In this document: positions 9,138-19,420 of the stretch, one piece after another
Position numbering within the stretch: the stretch's first letter is position 1
Layout: every line of letters starts with the position of its first letter
Origin: Mesorhizobium wenxiniae
GTDB lineage: Bacteria; Pseudomonadota; Alphaproteobacteria; Rhizobiales; Rhizobiaceae
Reading direction: 5' to 3'
Assembly: GCF_002284535.1 (NCBI RefSeq)
Contig: NZ_NPKH01000023.1
Span: forward strand, 1 to 64,000
DNA: 64,000 nt
Made by a program: the position numbers and the translations under genes
The notes under the pieces: model-generated
Database searches by the model: none
What the model was told of the DNA's origin: nothing
What the model saw: only the letters and a program-made list of their open reading frames with translations

Positions 9138-10651
9138 CCGACCCCGGGCGCAGCCTGCCGCCCAAGCGCAAGCATGACGCCTTCGGCGAGATGATCCGCG
9201 TCGGCCTGATTCTCGAACGGGACGCCGCGCAGCGCATAGTCGACCGGCGAAAACGGATCGCCCTCGTCGATGAGGGCGATCTGCCGCCTCGCCCGTTCCA
9301 TCTCGCCCATCTGGGCGTAGCAGGCGGCGAGTCGCGTGCGGATCCACGGCGCCGGGCGTGTGGCAAGCTCCAACGCCTCCGCCGCTGGCCGGTATTCGCC
9401 CATCATGTAGAGCGCCAGCGCGCGATCGAACTGGTACCAGTGCGGGTGCAAGGGGTCGATGCGTATGCCGCGCGCCAGCCAGGTCAGCGCCTCGAGCGGT
9501 CTACCGCGCATTGTAAGCAGCATGCCCATCTGCTCGATGCTGTCGGCGTCATAAGGGTTGAGCTGCAGCGCGATGCGCATGTGGTGCTCGGCCGCTTCAT
9601 GGTCGCGCATATAGAGTCGCACCAGCGACTGCACCCGATGGCCGGTCGCCTGGTCCGGCGAGAGCGACAGACCCTTGTCGGCAAGGTCGCGGGCGTTTTC
9701 CAGCACCGCGTCGCTGGCACGCCCGAATTCTCCATCCAATGCGCGTGCCAAAGCGAGGTAGGTGTAGGCCAGGCCATAGGTCGGGTCCTTGGCGATGGCC
9801 GCCTCGAACAACGCCTCCGCACCCCGCTGATCGGTCTGGGCGGGATCGCGCAGGAGCGCGAAGCCGCGCAGCGCCAACTCATAGGCGGCGAGGCTGGTGA
9901 TAGGCTTGCGCGAAGCCTGCTCCAGACCGGCATTGGTGACCCGCGTGACCAGCCGGCTGACGATCTGCTCGACGATCTCCCGCTCGATCGCGAACAGGCC
10001 CGTGCCGCGCGACTGGTAGCGGTCGCCCCAGAGCTGGCTGGCGCTCGCGGTGTCGATGAGGTTGACGGCCGCCACCACGTGCTCGCCCTGACGACGCACT
10101 GACCCTTCGATGAGGAAGTCCGCGCCGATGCGCGAACGGATCTGCGGCCACTCGGTGCGTGCAAAAGAGGCGAAGGAAAAGCTCGAATTGCGCGCCAGGA
10201 CGGTGACGGTTCCGAAGCGTGCCAGCCCGTTGATGATATCCTCGGCGAAGCCGTCGACAATCGCCTCGTCCGCCAGATCGCCGCTTTCATTGCGGAAACG
10301 CAGCACCGCCACGATCGGCTGCCCGCCGATCTCCGGCGATTGCTCGGCTTCGGCCGCCAGCATGTAACCGCGTTTGGAGACGGTGCGAACCATATCCTCG
10401 CCGATTGCCTTGCGGATCTCGCGGATCGATTGCGTCAGCGAATCTTCGGTAACGAAAATGCCGGGCCAGGCAACTTCCATCAGCTCTGATTTCGGCACGA
10501 TGCGGCCCATGTTGCGGGCGAGATGTGTCAACAGGGTATAGGCTTTGGGACGAAGGAATAGCGGCTCATCGGGGCCGCGCAGTGTCCCCCTGGCCAGATC
10601 CAGCGTGAATCCGCCAAATCGAAAGGTCTGATCGGCAGTCGCGATCGCCAC
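9134..10651 (-). CDS. Winged-helix regulator with TolB-like and TPR domains
   Basis: A 505-residue protein if started at GTG 10651, which follows AGGGAGGG. The upstream extension of the frame lacks a better site. Residues 5-100 are an OmpR/CadC-type winged helix (FRFGGFTLDLARGTLRG, SLTQSIREIRKAIGED, SKRGYML). Residues of about 110-230 resemble the TolB-like domain seen in CadC/CyaA-type regulators (IVAVLRFRNESGDLADEAIVDGF). The remainder is a TPR array. No transmembrane helix is evident, so it is probably cytosolic. It converges on the efflux operon with a four-base overlap and may or may not control it. Confidence 0.85.
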   Translation of the reverse strand: MAIATADQTFRFGGFTLDLARGTLRGPDEPLFLRPKAYTLLTHLARNMGRIVPKSELMEVAWPGIFVTEDSLTQSIREIRKAIGEDMVRTVSKRGYMLAAEAEQSPEIGGQPIVAVLRFRNESGDLADEAIVDGFAEDIINGLARFGTVTVLARNSSFSFASFARTEWPQIRSRIGADFLIEGSVRRQGEHVVAAVNLIDTASASQLWGDRYQSRGTGLFAIEREIVEQIVSRLVTRVTNAGLEQASRKPITSLAAYELALRGFALLRDPAQTDQRGAEALFEAAIAKDPTYGLAYTYLALARALDGEFGRASDAVLENARDLADKGLSLSPDQATGHRVQSLVRLYMRDHEAAEHHMRIALQLNPYDADSIEQMGMLLTMRGRPLEALTWLARGIRIDPLHPHWYQFDRALALYMMGEYRPAAEALELATRPAPWIRTRLAACYAQMGEMERARRQIALIDEGDPFSPVDYALRGVPFENQADADHLAEGVMLALGRQAAPGVG

Positions 10652-10851
10652 TGGGATACCCTCCCTGACAAGCTCATTGACATACCGTATGCGCGTCCCG
10701 TCAAGAGCCGTGTGGGGCGAGCAGGAATTTGCGCGGAGCGCAATTTCGATCAAACTCTCGATGCCACGAGACGGCACCATCCTCGTGCCAAATGCGAGGC
10801 CGTGCCAATGAGGGCATGCCGGATACCAGGACTGCCAATGCGAGGAGTGAT

Positions 10852-11685
10852 ATGAACCCGACCGAGAAAGCGCTGTGGTTCGTCGAAAGCCATTTGCCGG
10901 AAGCAGTCTCGCTTGACGATGTCGCCAAGAGCAGTGGCGTGTCGCGCTTTCACGTGACGCGAGCTTTCGGTGCGGCGACCGGCAGTTCGGTGATGGGCTA
11001 CGTCCGTTCTCGCCGGCTGACCGAGGCGGCGCGCAGGCTCGCCGCCGGTGCGCCCGACATCCTCTCGGTCGCGCTCGACGCCGGCTACGCCTCGCATGAG
11101 GCCTTCACCCGCGCCTTCCGCGACCAGTTCGGCACCACGCCGGAACTGGTGCGCGCGCAAGGCTCACTCAAAAACCTCGATCTCGTGGAGCCGATCCTGA
11201 TGGACCAGTCCTTCCTCACCAATCTCGAACCGCCGCGTTTCGAAATCAGCCGGCCGTTTCTCATCGCCGGTCTCGGCGAGCGCTACAGCTGCGAAACCAG
11301 CGCCGGCATCCCGATGCAATGGCAGCGGTTCGGCCCCTATATCGGCAACATTCCAGGCGAGGTCGGGGACGCCGCTTATGGCGTCTGCGTCAACGGCGAC
11401 GATGCAGGCAATTTCGACTATATCGCCGGCGTCGAAGTGTCCGATTTTTCGGACCTGCCGAAGGAGTTTTCGCGCGTACGCGTGCCGGCGCAGATATACG
11501 CCGTGTTCGCCCATCGTGACCACATCTCGACCATCCGCCGCACGGTCAACACGATCTGGAACAAATGGCTGCCGGCCTCCGGGCATAAGATCGCCGACGC
11601 GCCCGAATTCGAGCGCTACGGCCCCGAATTCGATCCACGCAGCGGCAATGGCGGGTTGGAAATCTGGATACCGGTCAAAGCCTAA
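10852..11685 (+). CDS. AraC-family regulator with GyrI-like effector domain
   Basis: A 277-residue regulator. Residues of about 8-105 hold the two AraC helix-turn-helices (SLDDVAKSSGVSRFHVTRAF and AGYASHEAFTRAFRDQFG). Residues of about 120-277 match the GyrI/Rob-type ligand-binding fold that binds small hydrophobic or cationic compounds. ATG 10852 follows AGGAG at 5 bases and was preferred over the in-frame ATG at 10825, which lacks one. Domain order (DNA-binding first) is that of Rob/SoxS-like multidrug regulators. It is transcribed away from the TPR regulator. Confidence 0.88.
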   Translation: MNPTEKALWFVESHLPEAVSLDDVAKSSGVSRFHVTRAFGAATGSSVMGYVRSRRLTEAARRLAAGAPDILSVALDAGYASHEAFTRAFRDQFGTTPELVRAQGSLKNLDLVEPILMDQSFLTNLEPPRFEISRPFLIAGLGERYSCETSAGIPMQWQRFGPYIGNIPGEVGDAAYGVCVNGDDAGNFDYIAGVEVSDFSDLPKEFSRVRVPAQIYAVFAHRDHISTIRRTVNTIWNKWLPASGHKIADAPEFERYGPEFDPRSGNGGLEIWIPVKA

Positions 11686-11691
11686 GCACCA

Positions 11692-12627
11692 CTACAGTTC
11701 CAGGTTCCAGTTCTGGCCGACCAGATCCTTGCCGAAGGCGTGGTGACGCTCCTCGTCGGCCAATTTGAAACCGGCCGCCTCGTAGATGCGGCGCGCTGAG
11801 GTGAGCACGTCATTGGTCCACAGCGTCAACGTCTTGTATCCCCTCGCTCGGGCAAAGCCGATGCATTCCTCGACCAGCCGCCTGCCGATGCCGAGACCGC
11901 GCGCCGAGGGTTCGACATAGAGCAGGCGCAGCTTCGCCACCGCGTCCGACTGGCGCACGACAAAGACCGAGCCGACGACTTCGCCCTCCCGCTCGGCGAT
12001 CCAACTGCGTTCCCATTTCGGATCGAAGGATTTGACGAAGGCGCCGAGGATTTCGGCGACCAGCGCCTCGTAGGTTTCGTCCCAGCCATATTCCTGCGCG
12101 TAAAGCAGGCCCTGTCGATGGATGATCCAGCCGATGTCGCCGACCTGCAAAGGTCGCAGCATGTAGGGAATTTTGGCCTCCGTGCCTTCGCTGAGCAGGC
12201 GCTGCACCGTCTGCATTGCCTTGACCAGCCTGTCCTGTTCTATAGTCGGAAGCCGGTCGAGCAAGGCCGCGACCTGATCGTGCGAACCTTGGTTCAGCGG
12301 CGCGAACGCCGCCCTTCCCACCGGCGTCAGCGCGATCGACGAGCGCCGCGCATCGGCTTGCGTCGCGGCGCGCTCGACCAGGCCGCGCTCCTCGAACTTT
12401 TTCAGCAACCGGCTTAGGTAGCCGGGGTCGAGACCGAGATCGCGCGCAAGGTCGGTGGCGGTCAGGCCATCGCGATGCGCTAGTTCATAGAGCACACGAG
12501 CCTCGGTCAGCGAGAAGGCGCTTTTCAGCAACCCTTCGTCGAGCAGGCCGATCTGGCGGGTGTAGAAGCGGTTGAAGCCCCGCACGGCATCGATCCGCTC
12601 CTTGCCGGGTTGATGATGAATTGTCAT
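11692..12627 (-). CDS. MarR-GNAT fusion (regulator plus acetyltransferase)
   Basis: A 311-residue two-domain protein. Residues of about 10-150 are a MarR winged helix (LSLTEARVLYELAHR, ATDLARDLGLDPGYLSRLLK). Residues of about 160-311 are a GNAT acetyltransferase with the acetyl-CoA loop (VEPSARGLGIGRRLVEECI) and terminal ARRIYEAAGFKLADEE. This fusion is common in alphaproteobacteria; the acetylated substrate is unknown. The start ATG follows TAGGAGGATGCC. A 19-bp palindrome 32 bp upstream of the start codon is the probable self-regulatory operator. Confidence 0.9.
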   Translation of the reverse strand: MTIHHQPGKERIDAVRGFNRFYTRQIGLLDEGLLKSAFSLTEARVLYELAHRDGLTATDLARDLGLDPGYLSRLLKKFEERGLVERAATQADARRSSIALTPVGRAAFAPLNQGSHDQVAALLDRLPTIEQDRLVKAMQTVQRLLSEGTEAKIPYMLRPLQVGDIGWIIHRQGLLYAQEYGWDETYEALVAEILGAFVKSFDPKWERSWIAEREGEVVGSVFVVRQSDAVAKLRLLYVEPSARGLGIGRRLVEECIGFARARGYKTLTLWTNDVLTSARRIYEAAGFKLADEERHHAFGKDLVGQNWNLEL

Positions 12628-12658
12628 GGCATCCTCCTACCGCACAAGATCAACCACT

Positions 12659-12677
12659 TACTTGACTTAGTCAAGTA
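12659..12677. promoter_or_regulatory. Palindromic operator of the MarR-GNAT gene
   Basis: TACTTGACT and AGTCAAGTA are 9-base arms that mirror each other around a single T. Size, symmetry and position directly upstream of the MarR-GNAT start are typical of MarR autoregulatory sites. It could also serve the other strand, but no convincing gene starts there before groES. Confidence 0.75.
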
Positions 12678-12862
12678 TCTGTTTGAAGCAGGTCATACGC
12701 ATTGTCCGGCGCGAGTCGTGCCGAGCGGCTGCGATCCGCTGGCGGAACGATGCTCGCTGTTGGTGCTTGCTTCGCCGAGGCGCCAGTACTTCATCGCCGG
12801 GCGTTGATTGGCCCACTCAGCGCCTTGACTCTCGCCAGCCGCCGGCTTATCTCACCGCCACG

Positions 12863-12889
12863 TTAGCACTCGCCATTGGTGAGTGCTAA
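12863..12889. promoter_or_regulatory. CIRCE element (HrcA operator) of groESL
   Basis: TTAGCACTC, nine bases, then GAGTGCTAA: a perfect CIRCE inverted repeat, 61 bp before the groES start. HrcA binding here represses groESL and is relieved by heat shock. The hrcA gene is not in this window. Confidence 0.97.
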
Positions 12890-12950
12890 CGTAGGTCCGG
12901 CGTCGCCGGACGGAGGAACTGTTCTCACCATTCTCATCGAGGAATAAAAA

Positions 12951-13247
12951 ATGGCAAAGTCGAAGTTCCGCCCGCTTCATGACCGCGTGGTCGTACGCCG
13001 GGTTGAATCCGAATCCAAGACTGCCGGCGGGATCATCATCCCGGACACGGCGAAGGAAAAGCCGCAGGAAGGCGAGATCATCGCCGTCGGTTCCGGCGCC
13101 CGCGACGAAGCCGGCAAGCTCGTCCCGCTGGACGTCAAGGCCGGCGATCGCATCCTGTTCGGCAAGTGGTCGGGCACCGAAGTCAAGCTCAATGGCGAAG
13201 ACCTTCTGATCATGAAGGAATCCGACATCATGGGCATCATCGGCTGA
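12951..13247 (+). CDS. groES: Co-chaperonin GroES
   Basis: A 98-residue GroES of standard length. The N-terminus [17 protein letters not shown], the mobile loop with [19 protein letters not shown] (residues 20-40) and the C-terminal [14 protein letters not shown] are all in place. It caps the GroEL ring during ATP-driven folding in the cytosol. The start follows GAGGAATAAAAA. It is the first gene of a two-gene operon under the CIRCE site at 12863, with groEL 63 bp downstream. Confidence 0.98.
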   Translation: MAKSKFRPLHDRVVVRRVESESKTAGGIIIPDTAKEKPQEGEIIAVGSGARDEAGKLVPLDVKAGDRILFGKWSGTEVKLNGEDLLIMKESDIMGIIG

Positions 13248-13307
13248 ATATCGGCCTCACCGTCACTTAAATCTTCGGGCTCAATTCAAGCCCCTGCCAG
13301 GAGCTAA

Positions 13308-15174
<1,867 letters not shown>

Positions 15175-15200
15175 TCCAGCCCATCAGCCTTCAGATACGG

Positions 15201-15232
15201 AAAAGGGCGGCAGCGATGCCGCCCCTTTTTAT
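15201..15232 (+). terminator. Intrinsic terminator of groESL
   Basis: GGGCGGC (15205-15211) pairs with GCCGCCC (15218-15224) around a six-base loop. It is preceded by AAAA and followed by CTTTTTATTT. It is the first T-tailed hairpin after groEL and lies beyond the duplicated 3' segments. Confidence 0.9.
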
Positions 15233-15409
15233 TTGTTACGCACCTCAATCGCCGTGCCAGCCGCGATCGGCGGGCGAGACCTCCTGTACCGCTGCACGCT
15301 TTGGCAATAGTTACGGCATGATCGCAGGGCTGGAGCCATCTCTTGTTCGGCCTTCGGCGCTTTCGGCAGGGCTCCGCGCCGGCTTCGATGCGATCAAGGC
15401 CATAAAATA

Positions 15410-16009
15410 TCAGCCCGCCGTTACCGCGACCTCTTTGGCAGGCAAGGCACCTTCTATCAGCGCGGCGACCTCATCGGCCACCGCCAGCACCGGGGCGCGG
15501 TCGCGGGTGGCGCGCGCGATCACCATCAGCCCTTCCAGCGATGATTCGACAAGCAGCGCCAGAGCGCGGGCGCGGCGCTCGGGCACCCCTGCCCTGACGA
15601 AGGCCGCCTGCAGCAAGCCTATCCATTGCTCGAAAGCCGACCGGCAAAGTTCGGCCAGCTCCGGCACGTCGGTCGGCGAGTCCAGCACCACGGGCGCGAT
15701 CGGGCAGCCAAGCGTGAACTGGGTGTCCTCCAGCATGCGCGCGACCGACTGATAGATATGGTGGACGGCCACCGCCGGATCTTTTTCGGCAGCCAGCTCT
15801 TCACCAAGCCTTTGAGTCACCTTGTCAACGCTGTCGCGCGTCACTTCGATCACCAGTTGGTCCTTGCCGCCCGGAAAATGAAAATAGAGCGATCCTCGTG
15901 GCGCACCGGAGGCGCTCAAAATGTCGTTGAGCGAAGTACCGTGATAGCCGCGCTGCCTCAGCAGCAGCGCCGTCGCCTCGATCATGCGGGTGCGGGTGTC
16001 GTTGGCCAT
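15410..16009 (-). CDS. TetR-family repressor (LmrA/YxaF-like)
   Basis: A 199-residue regulator. The N-terminal helix-turn-helix spans about 8-55 (RMIEATALLLRQRGYHGTSL, GAPRGSLYFHFPGGKDQL). The helical C-terminal domain has the TLGCPIAPVVLD pattern seen in LmrA/YxaF-type TetR proteins. It is divergent from the osmC-like gene at 16129 with a 119-bp spacer. That spacer contains TAGACC, CGGTTTA and CAGTCTA half-site-like elements at about 16037-16088, a plausible shared operator. It probably represses the osmC-SnoaL pair in response to an electrophile or small hydrophobic ligand. Confidence 0.87.
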   Translation of the reverse strand: MANDTRTRMIEATALLLRQRGYHGTSLNDILSASGAPRGSLYFHFPGGKDQLVIEVTRDSVDKVTQRLGEELAAEKDPAVAVHHIYQSVARMLEDTQFTLGCPIAPVVLDSPTDVPELAELCRSAFEQWIGLLQAAFVRAGVPERRARALALLVESSLEGLMVIARATRDRAPVLAVADEVAALIEGALPAKEVAVTAG

Positions 16010-16128
16010 GTCAACCTCTGTCAGGAGTCAGCATTATAGACCTTGCACTAGATATGACAATCGGTTTACATAATATGTAGATCAGTCTATATATCTTGAC
16101 GGCATTCGTGTAAGAGGAGAACGATAAA

Positions 16129-16608
16129 ATGACCATCCGTGAAGCAGAGGCCCAATGGCAGGGGTCGTTAAAAGAAGGTTCGGGCCGCCTGCGGCTTGGC
16201 AGCGGCGTCTTCGAAGGCGCCTATTCCTTCCCGTCGCGCTTCGAAAAAGGTCCCGGCACGAATCCGGAGGAACTGATTGCGGCGGCGCATGCCGGCTGCT
16301 TTTCAATGGCGCTGAGCGCAATAGCAGGCAGCGGCGGCCATGTCCCCGTACGGATCCACACCGTTGCCAAGGTGCATCTCGGCACCAGCACGGCCGGACC
16401 GACGATCACCCGCCTCGACCTTGAAACGGAAGCCGAAGTCCCGGGCCTGGCGCCCGAGGAATTCCAGCGGCTTGCCCAATCCGCGAAGACGACATGCCTG
16501 GTCTCCCGGGCTTTGGCCGGCGTGGCGGATATCAGGCTCAAGGCCGACCTCGTAACGGCCGCCGCTGCGGAAAATGACATCAGGAGGTGCCAAGATGGAA
16601 CAGAATAG
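16129..16608 (+). CDS. OsmC-family peroxiredoxin-like protein
   Basis: A 159-residue OsmC/Ohr-family protein. Cys57 (AAAHAGCFSM) and Cys123 (KTTCLVSRAL) are the redox pair, and Glu48 precedes the first as in the family. OsmC proteins reduce organic hydroperoxides in the cytosol. HAGCFSMALS and lack of the Ohr signature favour OsmC over Ohr. The start follows AGAGGAGAACG. The 3' end overlaps the next gene by 14 bases. The TetR gene is divergent and probably controls it. Confidence 0.9.
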   Translation: MTIREAEAQWQGSLKEGSGRLRLGSGVFEGAYSFPSRFEKGPGTNPEELIAAAHAGCFSMALSAIAGSGGHVPVRIHTVAKVHLGTSTAGPTITRLDLETEAEVPGLAPEEFQRLAQSAKTTCLVSRALAGVADIRLKADLVTAAAAENDIRRCQDGTE

Positions 16609-16981
16609 CATCATGCTCATCCATCCAGACGACCAATCCAGACGGACGGCCGAGATCATGCGGCGCTTCAACGACGTGTTCCAAAATCATGATCCGTCGG
16701 CACTCCCGGGCCTGGTGGCCGAGGACTGCGTCATCGAAAATACCATGCCGGCGCCAAATGGCGCCCGCCATGCCGGGCGGGAGGCGTGCGTCGGCCTATG
16801 GTCGGCAATCGCCAGCGAACCCGGCACCCGCTTCGACCTTGAAGAGACGTTCGTCGCCGGTGAACGGGCGACAATCCGCTGGCGTTACTGGCCTGCCGAC
16901 GGCAACTCCATCCGCGGCGTCAATCTGATGCGCGTAGCGGACGGGCAGATCGTCGAGGCGATGGGATACGTCAAGGGGTAG
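16595..16981 (+). CDS. SnoaL/NTF2-like small protein
   Basis: A 128-residue alpha+beta barrel protein of the NTF2-like/SnoaL type. An N-terminal helix pattern (RTAEIMRRFNDVFQNHD) is followed by LPGLVAEDCVIENTMPAP and closing strands (ATIRWRYW, IRGVNLMRVADGQIVEAMGY). The ATG at 16595 sits behind AGGAGGTG inside the end of the osmC-like gene, so the two are translationally coupled. Members are enzymes or ligand binders; no specific reaction can be stated. Confidence 0.8.
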   Translation: MEQNSIMLIHPDDQSRRTAEIMRRFNDVFQNHDPSALPGLVAEDCVIENTMPAPNGARHAGREACVGLWSAIASEPGTRFDLEETFVAGERATIRWRYWPADGNSIRGVNLMRVADGQIVEAMGYVKG

Positions 16982-16991
16982 CCAAAGGGTG

Positions 16992-17603
16992 CTACCGCTC
17001 GGTCAGCGCCAGTTTTGCGCCGAGCGCGACGAAGGCGCCGGCGAAGGTGCGGCGCATCCAGGTCAGTACCATCGGCCGCGACACGACATGGCTGCGGATC
17101 GAGGCTGCGAAGATGCCATAGCCGGCAAAGACGACGAAGGTCAAAAACATGAAGACGGTGCTGAGCTCCAGCATCTTCGACAGCGCATGCGGTTCGGTGG
17201 TGCTGACGAACTGCGGCAGGAAGGCGAAAAAGAAGATCGACAGCTTCGGATTGAGGATGTTGATGAGGATGCCCGAGGTGATCACCTGGCCGGCCGAGCG
17301 CGGCGCGACATCCTGCCCGACGTTCAAGCTGCCGCTCTCTTTCAGCGTGTTCCATGCCATGTAGAGCAGGTAGGCGACGCCCAGATATTTCAGCGTCTCG
17401 AAGGCGAGTGCGCTGGTGTGCAGCAGCGCCGCCAGACCGGTGATGGCGGCCGCCATATGCGGAATGATGCCGAGCGTGCAGCCGAAAGCAGCGATGATGC
17501 TGGCGCGCGCGCCACGCGAAAGCCCGGCGCTCAGGGTATAGAGAACGCCTGTGCCGGGCGAAGCCACGACAATCAGCGAGGTCAACAAGAATTCGATGCT
17601 CAC
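16992..17603 (-). CDS. LysE/RhtB-family exporter
   Basis: A 203-residue inner-membrane protein with about six hydrophobic segments and the family N-terminus SPGTGVLYTLSAGLSRG. It also has ILINILNPKLSIFFFAFLPQF, the conserved NPK segment of LysE translocators. Members export amino acids or related metabolites. I place the start at GTG 17603, which follows GGGAGG at 7 bases; the frame upstream reads as non-homologous leader. It converges on the SnoaL gene with a 10-bp gap. Confidence 0.9.
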   Translation of the reverse strand: MSIEFLLTSLIVVASPGTGVLYTLSAGLSRGARASIIAAFGCTLGIIPHMAAAITGLAALLHTSALAFETLKYLGVAYLLYMAWNTLKESGSLNVGQDVAPRSAGQVITSGILINILNPKLSIFFFAFLPQFVSTTEPHALSKMLELSTVFMFLTFVVFAGYGIFAASIRSHVVSRPMVLTWMRRTFAGAFVALGAKLALTER

Positions 17604-17737
17604 GGATGGCCTCCCGGCGTTGTCCCTGCCGCCCGGCAACGTAGCCAGCGAAACGCGCAGGCACAAGCCAGCCCGAGGACCGTTAGTGCCTCATTCGAAT
17701 TTCGGCTCACGACGCTTTGCCGACATGCACTACTCAA

Positions 17738-18163
17738 TCAGGTCTCAGCTAAGCGGCCATGCCCGTGACTACTGTCGGCCAAGGTCTCGATAACGCGACA
17801 TTCCGCCACCCGGCCAGAGGCGCATTCCTCAACCATCCGCCGCAATTCCGCTCGCAGAGCGTTGAGGCTGACAATGCGTTCCTCGACTTCAGCAAGGCGT
17901 GCTTTTGCGATCCTGTCGGCAACGCTGCAAGATTGATCCGGGTTGTCCTGCAGCGACAGAAGCGCGCGGATTGCCTCGATATCGAAGCCGAGTTCACGCG
18001 CATGCTTGATGAAGGCAAGTCGCGCTATGGCGTTTTTGTCATAGCGCCTTTGCTGCCCTTCGGTGCGAGGTGGCGGCAGCAACAGGCCGATCTGTTCATA
18101 GTAGCGTATGGTCGGCACCTTCACTTTGGTGCGCCGCGCGAGTTCGCCAATCGAAAAATCCAT
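17738..18163 (-). CDS. MerR-family metal-responsive regulator (ZntR/CadR type)
   Basis: A 141-residue MerR protein. The winged helix is MDFSIGELARRTKVKVPTIR then YYEQIGLL (residues 1-28), followed by a dimerisation coiled coil. Cys79, Cys114 and Cys122 are spaced like the metal-binding cysteines of ZntR, CadR and PbrR, which sense Zn, Cd or Pb. ATG 18163 begins the conserved domain; the longer frame runs through the divergent promoter. It lies back to back with the cation exporter at 18229. Confidence 0.9.
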   Translation of the reverse strand: MDFSIGELARRTKVKVPTIRYYEQIGLLLPPPRTEGQQRRYDKNAIARLAFIKHARELGFDIEAIRALLSLQDNPDQSCSVADRIAKARLAEVEERIVSLNALRAELRRMVEECASGRVAECRVIETLADSSHGHGRLAET

Positions 18164-18174
18164 GAAAAAGCCTC

Positions 18175-18203
18175 TTGAACCTCTAGTCACTATAGAGAAT
18201 ACG
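18175..18203 (+). promoter_or_regulatory. MerR-type promoter and operator of the CDF exporter
   Basis: A -35-like TTGAAC (18175-18180) is followed by the dyad CTCTA/TAGAG (18181-18197) with seven bases between the arms, overlapping the promoter spacer. An operator dyad between -35 and -10 is the hallmark of MerR-controlled promoters. The -10 is not well defined (GAATAC region). It lies just upstream of the exporter gene. Confidence 0.65.
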
Positions 18204-18228
18204 GTGCCTGCACAAAAGGAGGCACCGC

Positions 18229-18966
18229 ATGGCTGACCATTGCTGCAATGACGAAAAGAACGCTTCCTGCGCACCGACGCCGTTGGTCTTTCCGGTGAGC
18301 GCGGCCGCCGCTCGCGAGGAGGTCGAAGACGCTTGCTGCTCTGGGGGCGTGCCAATCTTTGACGGCATGGACCCGCGCTACAAGCGCATGCTCTGGACAG
18401 TCATCGGCATCAATGGGGCGATGTTCCTGACGGAGATGGTGGCAGGTCAGCTTGCGGGATCGCAGGCGTTGAAGGCCGATGCATTAGATTTCTTCGCCGA
18501 TACCGTCACTTACGGGTTGAGCCTCGCCGTGATCGGGGCAAGCCTGCGCACACGAGCGACGGCCGCCCTGTTTAAGGGCCTCTCGCTTTCCGTTATGGCT
18601 GTCTGGGTCTTTGGTTCAACCGTCTACCATACCCTTGTCCTTGGACTTCCGAGCGCTGAAGTAATGGGTGTGATCGGCTTTCTTGCGCTGGCGGCAAACC
18701 TTGGCTCCGTGCTCCTGCTCCGACCCTACAAGGACGGCGACGCGAATGTGCGATCGGTCTGGCTTTGCTCCCGCAACGATGCGATCGGCAATGTTGTGGT
18801 TATGGCAGCGGCATTGGGAGTGTGGGGCACATCGACGGCATGGCCCGATCTGGCGGTGGCGGCGCTGATGGCAGGCATCTTTCTTATGTCTTCAGTGCAA
18901 ATCCTGCGACAGGCGTGGAGCGAGTATCATGAAGGCCACCGCCCTGATCAGGTTGCCGCAGAATGA
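18229..18966 (+). CDS. CDF-like heavy-metal exporter with Cys-rich N-terminus
   Basis: A 245-residue cation transporter with six hydrophobic segments. The N-terminus has a metal-binding-like cluster (HCC at 4-6, Cys14, CC near 36). TM2 contains ADALDFFADT, and TM5 contains SRNDAIGN. These are the positions of the CDF HxxxD/DxxxD metal site, here with aspartates. The usual C-terminal cytosolic domain is missing, so it is a short CDF. The ATG follows AAAGGAGGCACCGC. The divergent MerR gene and the operator in between indicate metal-induced export, probably Zn, Cd or Co. Confidence 0.85.
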   Translation: MADHCCNDEKNASCAPTPLVFPVSAAAAREEVEDACCSGGVPIFDGMDPRYKRMLWTVIGINGAMFLTEMVAGQLAGSQALKADALDFFADTVTYGLSLAVIGASLRTRATAALFKGLSLSVMAVWVFGSTVYHTLVLGLPSAEVMGVIGFLALAANLGSVLLLRPYKDGDANVRSVWLCSRNDAIGNVVVMAAALGVWGTSTAWPDLAVAALMAGIFLMSSVQILRQAWSEYHEGHRPDQVAAE

Positions 18967-19031
18967 AATGCCACCGTCTCCTTCCCACCCGAGGTGGGAG
19001 TTCAAACCGAGCCACTATCTGAGGCCCGTTA

Positions 19032-19415
19032 TCACAGCGTCGGCAGCCCGTGCGCCTTGCGCGCCATCAGGCAATCGTCGCCGCCGGGCATGCAGGCGCG
19101 GCAGACGTCCGGGCGGACCTCGTAAATGCCACAGGCGGTCGACTTGCCGACCTCGCCGGAAAGCGCCGAGCAACGCACGCCGTCACAGCGCATGCCCGCT
19201 TCGTCGGCGGCCACATAGTCTTGCGGGATCCGGTCGAGCTGCGCGTCGTCCTCGGTCGAGAAGCGCGGCCATTCGGATGAATAGGAACAGCAGGCGCCGC
19301 AGCTCTGGCAGTCGAAGAGAGGGGCGGCGCGCTCCTCCAGAGGCAAAAAATCTCCGGCACTCGCCAAGGCCAGCAGCCCTGACGCAACCGGATTCAGATC
19401 GGCGTTTCGCTGCAA
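19032..19415 (-). CDS. YkgJ-family cysteine cluster protein
   Basis: A 127-residue protein with the YkgJ/UPF0153 signature. It has CQSCGACC (about 36-43), later single cysteines, CGIYEVRPDVCRACMPGG and a C-terminal DDC. The eight or so cysteines probably bind zinc or an iron-sulfur cluster; function unknown. The only start near the family N-terminus is TTG 19415, within a few bases of the preceding gene's stop. It is the last of four same-strand genes. The ends of this cluster are not well bounded by promoters. Confidence 0.85.
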   Translation of the reverse strand: MQRNADLNPVASGLLALASAGDFLPLEERAAPLFDCQSCGACCSYSSEWPRFSTEDDAQLDRIPQDYVAADEAGMRCDGVRCSALSGEVGKSTACGIYEVRPDVCRACMPGGDDCLMARKAHGLPTL

Positions 19416-19420
19416 AGGCG

